Positions 55,511 to 64,000 of a stretch of 64,000 bases of DNA are shown here, piece after piece. The notes beneath the pieces were generated by a model, which had not been told where the DNA came from, made no database searches, and saw only the letters and a list, made by a program, of their open reading frames with translations. The position numbers and the translations under genes are program-made. The stretch is from Allomyces macrogynus ATCC 38327 (lineage: Eukaryota; Blastocladiomycota; Blastocladiomycetes; Blastocladiales; Blastocladiaceae): NCBI GenBank assembly GCA_000151295.1, contig GG745333.1:1214379-1278378 (forward strand). Reading direction: 5' to 3'. Within the stretch, counting starts at the first letter, position 1; each line of letters begins with the position of its first letter.

Positions 55511-56148
55511 GGTCGCGAAGTGGGTCGGTCAGGTGCGAGTGACTTGGCTTGGTCCAATTCGAGATGGGGGTGGATTCCAAGACCGACAGATGATCAGGGA
55601 TCCGGTGTGGTTGGCGGGTCGTGGTGCCGTGCGATGCTGACGCGAGGATGGCAGCGCAGGCGCGTAATGCCACGATCAGCGTCGTTCGAGGGTCTCGGAA
55701 GGGGGGGGGTTCAAGTGGGCGTCGTGGTGGCGGATCGTGTTGCGACATGGCGGCGAGGTCGCGGGGCGGCCGTCATTTATATATGGTGGTGAGCAACCAG
55801 AGGGGGAGAAGTTGAAAGATACAACTGCGACCCTCGCCTTGCTTGATCGGCGCAACGAAAACCCGCCTGGGCCGAGTTGGCCTGCCCTTGCTGCCCTTTG
55901 CGCCCATTCTCGGTTTCTCAGCTTGCATGGCCCCGCAGAGGCAGCCAAAACTGGCCCGCCTGCCACAACCATCGCGCAAACGGGAGGCGAGCTGCACGTG
56001 GGCAAAATGCCAGGCACATCGCCACGCCCACCCACCGCACCCACCGCGCCTTCTGGCTCTGTGCGCTCTGCGCCTGTTGTGCGCCATCTGGTTCTCCACC
56101 ACAACCCCCTTCCTCAACAACCGCCAAATCCGCGGCCAGCAAGCACCC
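55511..56148. promoter_or_regulatory. Divergent promoter region, MOT1 / secreted protein
   Basis: 638 bp between two divergent starts, with a G9-10 run near 55699 and an ATTTATATATGG block near 55775. That block could serve as a TATA element for either strand, though it is over 260 bp from both starts. No gene seen. Confidence 0.35.
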
Positions 56149-56963
56149 ATGGCCGCCACGACCCGCTGCAATCCGGAACCGATGCCCGTCGCTACCCGTG
56201 CGGGGCGCTCTCACGGCGCGTCGGCCGCGCACCGCCGCCGGACCAGCTGGGTCGTACGCGCCCTGACCGTGGCGCTTGTTGCCCTGCTCGCGTCCACGAC
56301 CACAACGGATGCCCTGCCCGCGGCCGCGCCTTTGGTCCGCAACGGCCGCCGTGTCGCTATTCCCGTGACGGACCCGCTCGCCGTGAACCGCTTTGATCCG
56401 CTCGAGGCGGCGGCAAGCTTGACTGTTGGTCAGTAAACCTTGGAGCCACACCAGCGTGCCTTGCATCCAAGCTGATCCCGCGCGTCCTAGACCTCTTCCC
56501 GCACGCGCTCTTCCAGGGCGACCCGCTGCACCTGGCCGTCGACCACGTCGACACGGTGCCCGTGGCTGTCGAAACACCCATCGAACCCACCACCTCTGCC
56601 ACCGTTGTCGCGACGACCGAGCAGGTCCCGCTCGGCTCCGCTGCTGCTGCTGCTGCCGCCCCCGCTGCTCCACCCTCGCCCGCACCATTCTCCGCGCCCT
56701 GTGTTACCGTCGATGCGACGCTCGTTCACAGTGCCAAGACTGCCGCCAACACCGTTGCCGTGCTGTACGAATTGCCCGGTTGTGTGCGGTCGGCACTCGT
56801 CATGGACCGCGACCAAGGCCGTGTCGTGAGTGTGGCCGGTGCGGCCGTGGCTCTCGGCGCGCCGGGCGATTACCTGAAGCTACGCAAGGGCGCCGGGCTG
56901 TCGGTGCAGAGCGTGCGGTTGTGTCCGGCGAGCCGCGCGGCCGAGTGCACGGCGACACGGTAG
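56149..56963 (+). CDS. Secreted or membrane-anchored protein, unknown
   Basis: Exons 56149-56428 and 56491-56963 join at phase 1 (GTCAGT..CTAG, 62 nt), giving 250 aa. A basic N-terminal region is followed by a hydrophobic core (VVRALTVALVALLASTTTTD) about 35 residues in, so it is a signal peptide with a long n-region or a type II anchor. The mature part has an Ala/Pro/Thr linker and a C-terminal domain with four Cys (PCVTVDATLVHSAK, LYELPGCVRSAL, RLCPASRAAEC) that could form disulfides. No family recognised. The shape is similar to many secreted proteins of zoosporic fungi, which is only a general comparison. Confidence 0.6.
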
Positions 56964-57310
56964 TGACTCCATCGCTTGCAGTGCCGCAGCGATGGAAGGG
57001 TGGTAGCGAACGATGGTGTACAGGCTCTTTGAATTCGTTTCGATTGTGGCGGCGGCTCGTCTCAGCGCCATTTGTAAATTTCTCTCTTCTTCATGCTCCG
57101 CGCATCGCAACTCTGTGGTTTCTTTCAATCAAGAATCGACTGGTTTTCTTTCACGAATCGAACGCGTCCCTCCAACGGGACGTTCCTCCGCCCCTCCCAT
57201 CCTCGGGCAGATATATCTACAAGCGAGTAAACGCGTCCCTCTCCTCGCTCCTCCAGGCCCCCCAAAACGGGCCCCCGGCGTCGCGTCCTCACAGCGCCTT
57301 GCAATATTTC
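56964..57310. other. Convergent 3' spacer
   Basis: 3' UTR sequence of the secreted-protein gene (+) and the mitochondrial-type gene (-). No gene seen. Confidence 0.5.
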
Positions 57311-57966
57311 TCACTGTGTGCCATCCAAGCACAGCACCAAGACATCCGCATCCGGCGCATCCGACTGCCGCGGACACGCCGCGTCGTGCGTGTGTTCCGT
57401 GGCACACGCGAGCCGCGCACCGCCACTGCTCAGTACCGATCCGGCCGACGCTGAGACCCCGTGCCCGAGATCCCGGACGAGGAACCTGCGCCGGTGCGCA
57501 AACGCGTACCGCAGTGGGTCTGACCCGACCGACGCGGCGGTGCGCGAGTCGAGTAAGTGCGCGAGGTCTTCGCCGAGAACAATAGTCGTGCCGGCGGTTG
57601 GGTCGACGACGAGGACGCGTTTGGCCTAGGTTGGGAGGGGTGTCAGCAGTCGGTCCATGATCCGGCTGGCCCAAGCCAATCGAAACGCACCTTGAGCTGG
57701 TCGTGCAAGACCGTACGCAGCGTGTCGAGGTCCATCGGCGCGCCTACCGCGTGTGAGGCAGTGCCGGTACGGTCGAACGGAGCCGTCGCGGGGCCACGCG
57801 TCGGTCCCGCTTCTGGGGTGGGACGCGCCGCAGGAATGGTGCGTGTTGCTGCTGCCGTCGCGAGACCGGCCATGGCGGTGCGCGATGCCACGGCGAAGGC
57901 GCCGCCCGCTGCAGGCAGGTGCGTGCGCGCGATTGCGACCGTCGAGTTGAAGAGCCGAGGAAGCAT
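57311..57966 (-). CDS. Putative mitochondrial protein, 196 aa
   Basis: Exons 57966-57691 and 57625-57311 join in phase 0 (GTGCGT..CCTAG, 65 nt). The first about 75 residues contain Arg but no Asp/Glu until a single Glu, typical of a matrix presequence (MLPRLFNSTVAIARTHLPAA). The body has MDLDTLRTVLHDQLK, then KRVLVVDPTAGTTIVLGEDL and SVGSDPLRYAFAHRRRFLVR. Several Cys lie near the C-terminus. No family recognised. The valine-rich strand followed by a Gly-Glu-Asp-Leu turn suggests a small alpha/beta domain. A TATAAA lies 79 bp upstream. Confidence 0.6.
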
Positions 57967-58380
57967 TCTTGGTTGGTTGATAATTGATCGAACTGGACTG
58001 GAATGGATTGTTCGTTGGCGTGAAAGCAGGCATGGCGCGGCAGGTTTATATGCCCGTGGACGCCGCGGCAGGAGGCGGAACCGGAGCGCGTCGCGTTCAC
58101 GTCGTCATCTCGGTCGTGCCGGCGCGCGGAGGCGAACGGCGAGGTTGCTCGAAGACAGTCGCAGCACCAAGCAGGAGACAGATGCGTCGCGTCGCGGTCA
58201 TGCGACTTTGCGCTCAGCCTTGCTCAAGCTGACTTGGACGAGGACGCCATGTCAACCAGAAAAATGTGCAAAATTCACACCCAGACCCCACGATTCAAAC
58301 CCCCTCTCCACGGCCGCGTCGTCGTGAAGAAATAAATAAACGAAAGAGAGAAGAAGATAAAAAATTTCGAGGCCGTCTGT
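57967..58380. other. Tandem spacer with TATA box
   Basis: 414 bp between the Gfd2-like gene (3' end at 58381, -) and the mitochondrial-type gene (-). Apart from the TATAAA, no feature seen; an AT-rich stretch at 58320-58370 is probably the Gfd2-like 3' UTR. Confidence 0.5.
58045..58050 (-). promoter_or_regulatory. TATA box of the 196-aa mitochondrial-type gene
   Basis: TATAAA on the - strand, 79 bp upstream of the ATG at 57966, in GC-rich surroundings. Confidence 0.5.
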
Positions 58381-59790
58381 CTACTCTTGCATCGCCTCCT
58401 CCTCTTGGTCGTCGTTTGCGCCCGCCTCGGCCGCGCGAGCGGCCCCGTCCGCCACCACCGGCGATACCAACCTCGGCGCGCCTGCCGCCATCGTCATAAA
58501 CGCGAGCAACGTATACCACGCGTCGTTCCCTGCGTTATGCAACCTTGCCGGATCATACCCGACCTGGACATGGTCGAGCACTTTCGCGAGCCGGACGCAA
58601 TCGACCGACCCCGTCAACGCCTTGTACATACTCTGCGTGTCGGCGACGCTCACGGCCGCCGCATCCCGCACGGCTGCCTGGGCCATGGGCACGGTCGGGA
58701 ACCGCACGCGCTCGCGCTTGAGAAACTGCAAGTCCGACGCGACCGCGTGCCCGACGAGAATGTCGGCCGACCGGATCACGTCGGCGACGGTGGCGAGTGC
58801 TGTGGCCAGCGGCGCCGTGACAGAGGCGCCGAGAAATGCGTCCTTGGCGTCAGCGACACGCACGCCGTTGCGGAGTGCGAGGTGCTCTTCGACGAGGCAG
58901 TGGAACATTTGGAGTCGTGTCGTCGACTCGGGCGTGGGCCACGCGTGCCATGTTTCAGGTACCGCCGCCGCTGATCGTGATGGGTTGCGTGATGCGGTCT
59001 CGGTCCCGCCCGACGGTGGTGTCGCGCACGGTGTCAGGTACGGCGACGAAACGACCACGTCGGCGACCGAGTACCCGATTTCCGTGAGCAGCTTGTGGTT
59101 GAACTCGTAGGCTTCAATGTCGAGCGCGACAATGCGCAGGACCACGGTCGCGTCGCGTCCGGGGCGGGCGGGGCCGCGGGGGACCGCCCCAGCGGTAGCG
59201 GCCACGACTTGCCGCGCGCGATCCAGCTCGAGCCGCGAGAGCGCCAACGTGCGTTCGCGCTTCTTGCGCTGCACAATTTTCTTGTTATTGTAGGCTTCGG
59301 CACGCAGGTGCTTCAGGACCGACTCGTAGTTTGGGAAAAAGAAGGCGGCCGTGTGCGAAAAGTTGGTCGCGTCGACGAGCACCGTGTCGGGCTTGACGTG
59401 CGGCAACAACCGCGCGAGAGTCGCCGCTAAAGGCTCGTGCGCGACGGTATAGGCGAGGAGCGACGGGTGTGCGGTCGCAGCAAGTGCTGCAGCGACGGCG
59501 TGCTGCAGCGCGTGGTAGGTGGGCGTGCCGAGCGCGGTCGCCGTCAGGTCCGTGTCGGCAGCAGTGACGCCGTGCACAAACGGCACGCGGTAGCTCGCCA
59601 TCCAGTGCACCATGAAGGCATCAAAGGGGTCTAAAGTCGTGGCGGTTGGGGAAGTGCATGCTGGTCCCGGCGCGGGTGCAGTCATCCCGACTGCTGCCCC
59701 TGGTGACGTTGCCGGCGTGCCCAGCAAGGCAAGAGCTGGGCCCCAGGCGGCCTTGATGGCGTGTAGATGGAAGGCGTCATGGCGCTGCAT
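58381..59790 (-). CDS. Gfd2/YDR514C-like protein, RNase H-like fold
   Basis: Single exon, 469 aa. The C-terminal domain matches the fungal Gfd2/YDR514C family, which has a DEDD-type 3'-5' exonuclease (RNase H-like) fold. The acidic motif positions can be picked out: LRIVALDIEAYEFNHKLLTE (Exo I, D-x-E), HCLVEEHLALRNG, ADILVGHAVASDLQFLKRE (Exo II, with D), the VADTQSMYKA Asp, and RLHNAGNDAWYTLLAF (Exo III, N-x-x-x-D). The N-terminal 200 residues are Ala/Pro-rich, with conserved-looking PDTVLVDATNFSHTAAFFFP and a basic NNKKIVQRKKRER patch. The catalytic residues look intact, so nuclease activity is plausible. Yeast Gfd2 is linked to mRNA export, but function here is not shown. Confidence 0.85.
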   Translation of the reverse strand: MQRHDAFHLHAIKAAWGPALALLGTPATSPGAAVGMTAPAPGPACTSPTATTLDPFDAFMVHWMASYRVPFVHGVTAADTDLTATALGTPTYHALQHAVAAALAATAHPSLLAYTVAHEPLAATLARLLPHVKPDTVLVDATNFSHTAAFFFPNYESVLKHLRAEAYNNKKIVQRKKRERTLALSRLELDRARQVVAATAGAVPRGPARPGRDATVVLRIVALDIEAYEFNHKLLTEIGYSVADVVVSSPYLTPCATPPSGGTETASRNPSRSAAAVPETWHAWPTPESTTRLQMFHCLVEEHLALRNGVRVADAKDAFLGASVTAPLATALATVADVIRSADILVGHAVASDLQFLKRERVRFPTVPMAQAAVRDAAAVSVADTQSMYKALTGSVDCVRLAKVLDHVQVGYDPARLHNAGNDAWYTLLAFMTMAAGAPRLVSPVVADGAARAAEAGANDDQEEEAMQE

Positions 59791-60403
59791 CGTTAATTGC
59801 GATCGGTCGGTGCTGGGTCATGGGCGGGCACGCGCGGCCAGAGGGTCGGCGGCAGGTGGCGGCAGCGTCACTTGCGAGCCTTGCGAGCTTGCCGAGCACC
59901 GTCGAGTCGTCGAATCCGGCCGCGATGGATACGGATCGGTCGCAGCACGGGGCTCGCTACTGGCGGCGCGCGAATTGGGTGGAGAGCGGCGCTGGGGCCG
60001 GTCCGGGGCGGGAGGTTCGCAATGCGCGCAGTAGTGAACCGTTGCTTCACGGTCGGTGATGCAGGATCGTCGGCCGCGAGTAGCCCGAGCCATGGTCAAC
60101 ACGAGCCACTGGCAACGGCTTGCGGTGGGCAAACGACTGTGCGGTGGGTGGCGTCACGTGCCTTGTCGATGCGAAGGTGACAGGCCTGACCGATCGGGTC
60201 AACGGCCCCCAAGTGGAGTTTCCACCGCACCCACGTTGGACCTCAACGCCCTCTAGCTTTTCAGCGACCGCTGCTGCAATATCTCTCCATCAACGAAATC
60301 CAGTACCATCTCTCGCAAGGACTCGCCGGAACGACGGCACACTTGCTCTATCTCGATACCAAATTCCTGCCGCGCCGCTCTTCACTGCCCCGAATTCGAC
60401 ACC
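59791..60403. promoter_or_regulatory. Divergent promoter region, Gfd2-like / TTC36
   Basis: 613 bp between divergent starts. Short ORFs are present but have no recognisable content. No TATA box is evident. Confidence 0.4.
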
Positions 60404-61205
60404 ATGGCCGCCTCCACGCAACGCGACAACCACATTCTCGACCTCATCTTCAACCCGGGCTCGCACCCGGCACCGCCTGCCGTGCCGCTGCCCGCGCAGC
60501 CCGAGGAGAGCATCTCGTCCAAGGGTAGTTGCTCCTCTCGTCGACGCGTCGAATTGTCGAATTACGCAGCCACGGCTGATCGCACCGACCCATCAATCCC
60601 ATAGCCGTCGCCGCCTTGAGCGCCGACCAGGAATCGCAAATGCGCCAGCGCGAGGCCGAGGGCATTAAGCTCGCCGAGGCTGGCCAACCCTCCGCCGCCG
60701 TGGACCAGTTCACGCTCGCGCTCGCCATTTGCGACAAGTACGCGTCACTGTACAACAACCGCGCTCAGGCGCTCCGCCTGCTCGGCAAGAACGACGAAGC
60801 GCTCGCCGACCTGAACTGCGCCATCGAGTACGGCACGGGCGAGGCGTTTGTGCTCAAGCAGGTACGCATGTGCTCATTCGCACGGATCCCCTGCGCGCTC
60901 GTTCCCTCCTACTCACGCAATGCTTTCGACACTAGGCCTACACGCAACGCGCCGTCCTCTACAAGGCTATGGGTAACCAGGACGCAGCACTCGCCGATTT
61001 CGAGACTGCAGGTAAGCTCGGCAGCGACGTGGCGCGTGTCGCTGCCGTTCGCGAAAACCCGTTTGCGCAAATGTGCAACGCGATCATGGACCAGGTCATG
61101 GCACCCTACAAGCAGGCCTTGGCGGAGAGCAACGGCGCGGCCGCAGCTTTACCACCCGCAACCAAACGCGCACGGACTGCGGGCGAGGACGAGATGCAGC
61201 AGTAG
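60404..61205 (+). CDS. TTC36: Tetratricopeptide repeat protein 36 (TTC36) homologue
   Basis: Small TPR protein, 215 aa, in exons 60404-60524, 60605-60861 and 60936-61205 (phases 1 and 0; introns 80 and 74 nt). The N-terminus NHILDLIFNPGSHPAPP matches the family opening in which an LxxIFNP motif is conserved. TPRs follow: EAEGIKLAEAGQPSAAVDQF, LYNNRAQALRLLGKNDEALA, and YKAMGNQDAALADFETAGKL. The closing block is DVARVAAVRENPFAQMCNAI, matching the family NPYAxLCN motif. A Lys/Arg-rich tail (TKRARTAGEDEMQQ) follows. TTC36 is best known from animals and protists; its biochemical role is unclear. Confidence 0.88.
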
Positions 61206-61510
61206 GAAACGAGAGGGTGGAAAAGGTGGCCAGTTGGTCCAGGAATGCAGCAGGCCTGTATATTTTTTTTTCGTAGAACCATTCCATTCATTTGTATCGT
61301 TGCGATTTTCTCGTGGAGTTCATTCAGGTCGTCGAGGCGGACAGCAGTTGCTCTCACACCTTGTCAACTCCTGACTTGCAAAGCGGCCAAAATTTTATCT
61401 CACTCTCTCATTCCGTCTTTCGATTTCCTTGCGCTGTGACCCGCTGCAATCGTCATCCGGCTCCAGTCAACGCCCGTCGTTGTCATTGCTGCTCCATCGC
61501 CGTCTCCATC
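61206..61510. other. Spacer downstream of TTC36
   Basis: About 300 bp, lower in GC, probably TTC36 3' UTR with a T10 run at 61263-61272. No gene seen. Confidence 0.5.
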
Positions 61511-62099
61511 ATGAGCAGCCATCAAGCGCGCCTAACCGACTTTTGGACTGTAAACAAATTGTCAAGCATGGAGGGCATCTGCAGTGCGCTGTTGCTGTCA
61601 CTTCCCCACCCTCCCATCGTGCATGAGCTGACCCAATTTTACCCACGTTTAGGTTCCACTTTGCCATGTCGCGCACAACACACGTCGTTGCCACATCGCT
61701 CACTGAGTTCAAGATACACCAGGCGCTGACAATGCAGCACACATTGAGCTGGTCCACAGTCAATTGCGCGTGCGTGTTCATCACGCCAACATGGGTCCTT
61801 GACTCGATTGCTAGGCTGACTACCTTGTCGTGCATGACCAGACGCTGGGTCGCATGATGAGCACACAACATTCAGCGGTGCAAACGGGTGAGGATGTGGT
61901 GGAAAATGCAACTGCTCTGCTGACGCGTGAATCTGTCACATGGCACGCCTCACTGCGGCCAAGCAAGGGCATGGTGGGCAGCACTTCCGCGCTGCAGAGA
62001 TCTGCAGTGGTGGTGCAGAAGGATGAGATCCCTGTCAAGCAGTGTGGCAAGGTTGAAGAACTGCAGCCACCCACCACCTCGCCTCTTTGTGTATCGTAA
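61511..62099 (+). pseudogene. BRCT-domain gene remnant with PIP-box-like start
   Basis: The ATG at 61511 opens MSSHQARLTDFWTVN, containing QARLTDFW, which fits the PCNA-interaction pattern QxxLxxF-aromatic. A 92-nt intron (GTCAAG..GTTTAG, about 61562-61653) would join it to FHFAMSRTTHVVATSLTEFK, which with VFITPTWVLDSIA looks like one BRCT domain of the REV1 type. The BRCT closing part DYLVVHDQTLGRMM is in another frame, requiring a one-base shift near 61820. The following 80 codons are Ser/Val-rich and end at 62099. The polymerase domain of REV1 is absent. It is therefore a truncated pseudogene, or a small BRCT gene whose last intron I did not resolve. Confidence 0.4.
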
Positions 62100-62876
62100 C
62101 GACTGAATGGCCCTATTCTCATGTTGATGGTTGCGAAAAATGTTGCCAAGTGTGTCCGCCCCACAAATGGTCATTCCTGTCTCGTTTTTCCAGCTTGTGT
62201 CACACTCCCCATCACCTGCAGGAAGTGGTGGCAGTTCTGGACAGCCTCTTGCTGCAGTGGCGCCATTGCTGAATTGCTCGTTTTTTTTTTCCGAGATGTG
62301 GTGACTTGAGCCAACACGTAATGATGGAACGATGGAACTTGCCCAATATGAGAACAATGTGAATATGCCATGTGGCTGACAACCTCTTCAAGCTCAAGGG
62401 AAAAGAAAGGGTCAAGTTGGGTAGAAGAAGGGCAAGCAACACTATAATAACAGATGGAGCGAAATCTGCCCAAACGAGGGGAGCCCAACCTCTGTTGCCA
62501 TGAACTTTTCGAGGAAAAAACGAAAAAGAAACCCGGTCAAGGTTGGCGGAAGAAGGAGTGGTTCAATTGAGTGTTCGATTTTAACCTTCCTCCAGACGGA
62601 CCAGATTTCGATCGGAGAGCCGCAGAAGGAAACATTGCGTTATTAACGTCTGATCCATCTCCTCTTGCTGTGAATTCTTGCAAAATTGATTTAGTCAGAG
62701 CATCTTCAATGGTGACGAGCCAAACCAATGAGCCAGCACCATTGAAGATGGTATCACCAATCTGCAATCTACTTTCTGAACCTTCACTGCTTGCTGTCAC
62801 CTCTGACACTGACACTGAATGAAAACCGATCCAAAACTGATTTAAAAAAGCCATGATACTTTCCCTGCCCGATTCG
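62100..62876. other. AT-richer spacer with hairpin
   Basis: Lower GC than the rest of the window. It contains a perfect 14-bp inverted repeat (62701-62714 / 62737-62750). A 152-codon ORF on the - strand (62537-62995) overlaps the GLE1 end; its segment SRLQIGDTIFNGAGSLVWLV reads like protein, but there is no further support. Confidence 0.5.
62701..62750. repeat. 14-bp perfect inverted repeat
   Basis: CATCTTCAATGGTG at 62701-62714 is the exact reverse complement of 62737-62750, separated by a 22-nt loop. It could form a stable hairpin or be the end of a small mobile element. No flanking target duplication was found by eye. Confidence 0.85.
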
Positions 62877-64000
62877 CTATTCATACGCCGGCGTCTTTCC
62901 TTCCGGTCTCTCCAGCGGCTTCTCCAACAGCATTTGCAGTCGCGTACACTCGGCCACCGCTGATCTCGGGCATTTCGGCAACATGTCCTGCGCAATCACG
63001 GCCAGCAGCTTGTAAGCCTGCCGCCTGTACGTGGTAAGCAGCGCGTGGCCCGCGATTTGCAAGACAGTGCGCACGAGCACCGCCGTGGGTTGTCGCGGCG
63101 GCATGTTGACGACGCGCGCCAGGTACGTCCACACCCACCCAATCCCGACGGGGTTTGCCGCGGCCTCTGTTGTAAACGAAAGAGGTAAATTAGGTTTAGT
63201 CAACTGGAACCGGCGTGCAATGCTGCGGAAAGGGGGAGATGCAACATACTGATGAGCGGCTCGGTCTGTGCGATTGCGGCCAGCAGCGCCGCGTCGCCGG
63301 CCATGCGCTCAAGGTACAGGTTCACGTCTTCGTCAGGCTTGATGCGCAGCTTGGCCTTGCGCTCTTCGGGCGTCGCATTCACCGGTACGCCCGGGTAATG
63401 CGGGATCAAGTAGGGGCACTTCTTGTAGAGCCGCGCGAGTACATAGTCCTTGAGTTCCGGGTGCGGCCAGAACAAGAGCACGAGCACGTGTGCAAACGCA
63501 AATGCGCGATGCACGGCCGTGCCAATCTCGGTCTCGGCCTGCCGTGCAAAACTCTTGGCCGTCTGGTTCAGCGCATAGGCGTAGTGCTGCGGGGACTGCT
63601 GCTGCGCGCGGGCCAAGACCGCGTCGAGCTTCTTGAACACGTTCTTGATGACCGTGACCGTGTTCGTGATTTGGCCTACGGCGACGGTCACCTCCTTGCG
63701 CACCGATTTGGTGAAGTCGCGGTGCACCGCGGCCTTGAAGTAAGGGTTGATTTCCGTTTTCATGCGCGGAATGATGGCCATGCACTCGGGCATCACGACG
63801 CGACGCCCGGCAGCGGGGGCCGCGGTCACGACAGGTGCCGGCGCAGGGCTCGGTGCAGCTGGCGGTGCAGGTGTCGGAACAGGAGCCGCCGCCGCCGCCG
63901 CTGCAGCGGCTTGTCGTTGCCGTTCGGCGGCTTGTGCCTCGGCAGCAGCGCGAGCGTCGTCTTGGGCCTTGACCGCTGCCGCTGCCGCATTCTTGGCATC
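62877..64000 (-). CDS. GLE1: Nucleoporin / mRNA export factor GLE1 (C-terminal part)
   Basis: Partial: the 5' end lies beyond 64000. GLE1 sits on the cytoplasmic face of the nuclear pore and activates the helicase DBP5 together with inositol hexakisphosphate. The visible exons run from the window edge to 63250 and from 63166 to 62877, joined at phase 1 (GTATGT..ACAG, 83 nt). An Ala/Gln-rich helical region (AKNAAAAAVKAQDDARAAAE) is followed by the conserved helical domain: INPYFKAAVHRDFTKSVRKE, FAFAHVLVLLFWPHPELKDY, YKKCPYLIPHYPG, PDEDVNLYLERMAGDAALLA and, in the last exon, GIGWVWTYLARVVNMPPRQP and QIAGHALLTTYRRQAYKLLA. Basic residues in the domain fit an IP6-binding surface. It is the second mRNA-export gene here, after MEX67. 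Confidence 0.93.

Noticed and set aside
1..64000. CRISPR arrays, prophage, operons, riboswitches, or biosynthetic gene clusters.
   Set aside because: The window is eukaryotic, its repeats are simple minisatellites, and neighbouring genes belong to unrelated housekeeping pathways.

Overview
The window is 64 kb of compact, GC-rich nuclear DNA from a fungus. About twenty intron-bearing protein genes lie on both strands, with typical introns of 50-115 nt. Three markers point to fungi: a Pho80-type cyclin, a Gfd2/YDR514C-like protein and a DUF6604 relic. Long focadhesin and TTC36 homologues, families best known from animals, suggest an early-diverging, probably zoosporic lineage; a Blastocladiomycota- or chytrid-like genome fits. 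That placement is inference. Exons were joined by hand using reading phase, GT/GC..AG ends and family knowledge, so boundaries are good models rather than proven transcripts.

Layout. 0-9.5 kb: LCB2 (sphingolipid synthesis), a secreted Pro/Thr/Lys-rich repeat protein, an unrecognised two- to four-exon gene, a Gln-rich repeat protein, and repeat-bearing spacers. 9.5-12.4 kb: a heavily broken DUF6604-family pseudogene. 12.5-29.2 kb: MFAP1 (spliceosome), HRQ1 helicase head-to-head with a focadhesin homologue, ATG7 (autophagy E1) and MEX67 (mRNA export). 30.9-39.7 kb: Pho80-like cyclin, a degenerate tRNA-Ala, SYF1 (splicing), a mitochondrial-type unknown and a Q/P-rich membrane protein. 39.9-40.1 kb is an assembly gap. 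40.5-49.3 kb: SRA1-domain protein, REEP/Yop1-like ER protein, lipoyl synthase, MgtE/SLC41 Mg2+ transporter, a long coiled-coil protein and a small unknown. 49.5-55.5 kb: MOT1 (TBP-removing ATPase). 56-64 kb: a secreted unknown, a mitochondrial-type unknown, a Gfd2-like nuclease-fold protein, TTC36, a BRCT relic, and the 3' part of GLE1 running off the window end.

The genes are housekeeping and do not form a metabolic cluster. RNA processing and export is well represented (MFAP1, SYF1, MEX67, GLE1), but scattered among unrelated genes. The most notable genome-level signals are a strong preference for GTACG 5' splice sites, two GC-AG introns, a multiply disrupted DUF6604 gene, and a single frame break in an otherwise intact MOT1.
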